NCBI GenBank assembly: GCA_961205875.1
Contig: OY540815.1
Span: 9,610,001-9,674,000 of the forward strand
Source: Sialis fuliginosa
Lineage: Eukaryota; Arthropoda; Insecta; Megaloptera; Sialidae
DNA length: 64,000 nt
Direction of reading: 5' to 3'
This document shows, one piece after another, positions 61,946-64,000 of this stretch (within the stretch, counting starts at the first letter, position 1; every line of letters begins with the position of its first letter). Under the pieces are notes generated by a model that saw nothing but the letters and a program-made list of their open reading frames with translations, was not told the origin of the DNA and ran no database searches. The translations under genes were made by a program, and so were the position numbers.

Positions 61946-62166
61946 CTGACAATGAGTGAATTTAAAGCATCTATTTATCTACATAGATGCTCATTATAGT
62001 TCTTTGTTACCTGTTTATCTACACAGGTATAAAATATTGTACAATTGAAATTAGTTACCTTTTATTTATAAATATTTACTTTACTGTCTTTACTATATAC
62101 GTACTTATTACATGGCGTCATTGTTGAGACATACATAGAATACATACTATGTACTATTGATGCACC

Positions 62167-62425
62167 CATGGGCGCCGGGAGGGGGGTGCAAGGAGGTGCA
62201 CTTGCACCCCCCTGGCAAATGAAATAATTAAGAAATACAATTGTTATTTTAAAATTTAATACATTTGCACCCCCCTGGCAAATTGGAAAACATATAATAA
62301 GTTATAAATGCGAAAATATAAAACTGAGGACCTTTTTTTTTTTTTTTACTCATATTAACTTCCATCAAATTTTTTTTTTCGTATATATTTGCACCCCCCT
62401 AAAAGAAATTCTGCCGGCGCCCATG
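62167..62425. mobile_element. hAT MITE inserted in the right arm of the palindrome
   Basis: Ends catgggcgccgg...ccggcgcccatg are perfect inverted repeats, flanked by exact 8-bp duplications gatgcacc (62159-62166, 62426-62433). The interior repeats ttgcacccccctggcaaat twice. The left arm has no counterpart, so it inserted after the palindrome formed. Perfect TIRs and duplication make it one of the youngest insertions here. Confidence 0.92.
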
Positions 62426-62674
62426 GATGCACCTATTGATTATTTATTGATAAAATACTTTTTATTGTAACACTATAATAAAAAAAATTTAATAAAACAG
62501 ATCAGCTTGGTATTCAAACATTTGGGTTGCGAGATGTATTCTAATTTTTTGTAAATTTAAAAATTCCAACCAAACAACACTTTATATCGAAAAATCACAA
62601 GACATAATATTTAGCCGTATTCAAAGGTTTCCAAAAAACATTTAATAAAATAAAATAGGTACTTGTAATTACTA

Positions 62675-63560
62675 TTAATTGCTAAGAAATCCTGTTTTTG
62701 ACAATAAAATAATAATAATAAAATAAATATCAGTCACGATTATACTGCCACAAAATAGCTCCTTCCCTAGTGCACTACAACGGAGAAGTAAAAAATCTGT
62801 TAATTGAAATGCTTCATCTCCTACAAGAACACATCTTAAAGGTATTCCATCAACAGTCAATGGTTCTGGTTTTGGTAAATTCATCTTTTTATTGTTAAAC
62901 TTCTGCTCCATCTCTAAAAAAATTCTACCATCGCTGCATTAGCCATAGGCATCTATATCAACAAATGAGAACAAATAATTGGCATTGCAGATTCCCAGCA
63001 ATACGATGCTTTGATTATTTTTGTAACTGTAGTATGCAGAACCAGCAGTATCGGGGTACTGTAATAAATTTTATTATTCAATGATAACTCATCTGAACTT
63101 TTAATATTTCTACATACCTGAATTACTACATGTTTCCCATCAAGAGCGCCTATGCAATGACTGAAATACCACTAGTTTTCAAACTCGTTAGCAATATATA
63201 GCAACATGTTCTTATTGAGACAACTCCAAATTGTGACACCAACAAGATATTGATAGGAAGTAGAAGTCATACAGTCTCCGGTAGCTGAATATCTGTAGAG
63301 AGATCATTTATTTTTTACGATTCAGGTATTTAAGTGATTAATTAAAATTGCTATGAAAAACTAACCTCAACATCATAGTTGTGCTGCAGCAGGTATAGGA
63401 TTTCTTACTGTATTCAGTTTGGAAATAAGAGAGCCTACTAAATACAGCAGTTCTTCAAAATCAATTGTCATACGCAAATAATTTTTGAATTTGTCTCACG
63501 GAAAGGGTAAAAAATATGGCTTCATAAAATCCATGATTATATCGTAACTTGTTTAATGGA
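62675..63560 (-). pseudogene. Broken PIF/Harbinger transposase, right arm
   Basis: The mirror copy of the left pseudogene, with GALDGKHVVIQ, SAYYSYKNNQSIVLLG and DIDAYG followed by the same stop (TAA on the minus strand, 62939-62941). It keeps what the left arm lost: a 78-codon open stretch with GIPLRCVLVGDEAFQLTDF, containing the third catalytic acidic residue (GDEAF). It then ends abruptly, so the C-terminal part is missing in both arms. Frame breaks occur upstream. Not functional. Confidence 0.8.
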
Positions 63561-63890
63561 TGAACCCACAAAAACTCTTTTTAATAAGGTCTCTTATTCT
63601 GATTCAATATTTTACTGGTTTCAAGAGCCGCCAGAATTCATTTTCGCAATGTTCTCTTTCTTTTGAGTGTATCAACGCCTGATACTTGTACACACTAGAC
63701 ATCATGTCTATATCTCTTACTGTGCTCAAAATTACTCAAATGAAATCAATTTTTAATAAATGAATGAATATTGTTTGCTTTACACATAAACCAACATAAA
63801 CGACAACAGGATTTTGACAGCTAGCATCAAAATAGGTCACGTGACAATATTTGACGCTAGCGTCTAGCGTCACATGAAAAGGCACCCTAA

Positions 63891-64000
63891 AGGCAAACGT
63901 CAGTAAAAATAAAATTAGTTTACCATTTGAGCGATAGATGACTCATAACGATTTTAAAATGTAATAATATATTTCATTGTTATAAAATTTGTACATTATT
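63891..64000. other. Flanking DNA after the palindromic element
   Basis: 110 bp of unremarkable AT-rich sequence to the window end; nothing recognised. Confidence 0.5.

Larger units (their letters stand above)
58144..63887. mobile_element. 5.7-kb palindromic PIF/Harbinger-derived element
   Basis: The outer ends are inverted: left aggtgctttttcatgtgacg; right in reverse complement gggtgccttttcatgtgacg. Both lead into ctagacgctagcgtcaaata and ttgtcacgtgacctatttt. TAA flanks both ends (58141-58143, 63888-63890), the PIF/Harbinger TWA duplication. The arms (about 2.6 and 3.1 kb) mirror each other around about 60790. Each carries a dead transposase reading toward the centre. Differences: the left arm has a 20-bp duplication in the TIR and lacks part of the transposase, and the right arm has a private hAT insertion (62167-62425). 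So it is a real, aged inverted duplication rather than a simple assembly mirror. Confidence 0.85.

Noticed and set aside
58144..63887. Idea that the palindrome is purely an assembly artefact
   Set aside because: The arms differ by indels, a private hAT insertion in one, a private deletion in the other and scattered substitutions, and TAA flanks both ends.

Overview
This window is nuclear DNA of an animal, almost certainly an insect. It is very AT-rich, its genes are split by short GT-AG introns, and it is crowded with short inverted-repeat transposons. The repeat style and gene set fit a hemipteran such as an aphid; that species-level call is inference.

Layout. From 1 to 9905 there is no recognisable gene, only AT-rich DNA with hAT-type and other dispersed repeats. 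From 9906 to 24444 (+) lie all but the first coding exon(s) of casein kinase I gamma (gish/CSNK1G), whose long introns hold many MITEs, several nested in one another. From 24445 to about 29600 is its probable long 3' region. From 30658 to 33703 (-) is a complete 11-exon transglutaminase with an intact Cys-His-Asp triad. From 35752 to 42328 (-) is a KHDC4-like KH-domain RNA-binding/splicing factor with a huge Gln/Asn-rich middle. It is divergent from a small two-exon gene (43162 to 43612, +) related to human C14orf119. From 48194 to 57956 (-) is a complete 14-exon ZFYVE26/spastizin gene. One of its introns contains an unrelated, oppositely oriented four-exon gene (54463 to 55872, +) for a probable single-pass membrane protein that I do not recognise.

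From 58144 to 63887 the window ends in a 5.7 kb near-palindrome flanked by a TAA duplication. Both arms carry the 5' end and a dead transposase of a PIF/Harbinger element in opposite orientations. The 2.3 kb centre is built from smaller palindromes and repeated modules. It starts only about 190 bp upstream of the ZFYVE26 start codon and is the most unusual object in the window.

The cellular genes are housekeeping or signalling genes with no operon-like relation: a membrane-anchored CK1 kinase, a protein crosslinking enzyme, an RNA-binding splicing factor, a small protein of unknown role and a lysosome-reformation factor. Exon boundaries were placed by hand from splice signals and reading-frame continuity. 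All phases close in every gene, which is the main support for the models.
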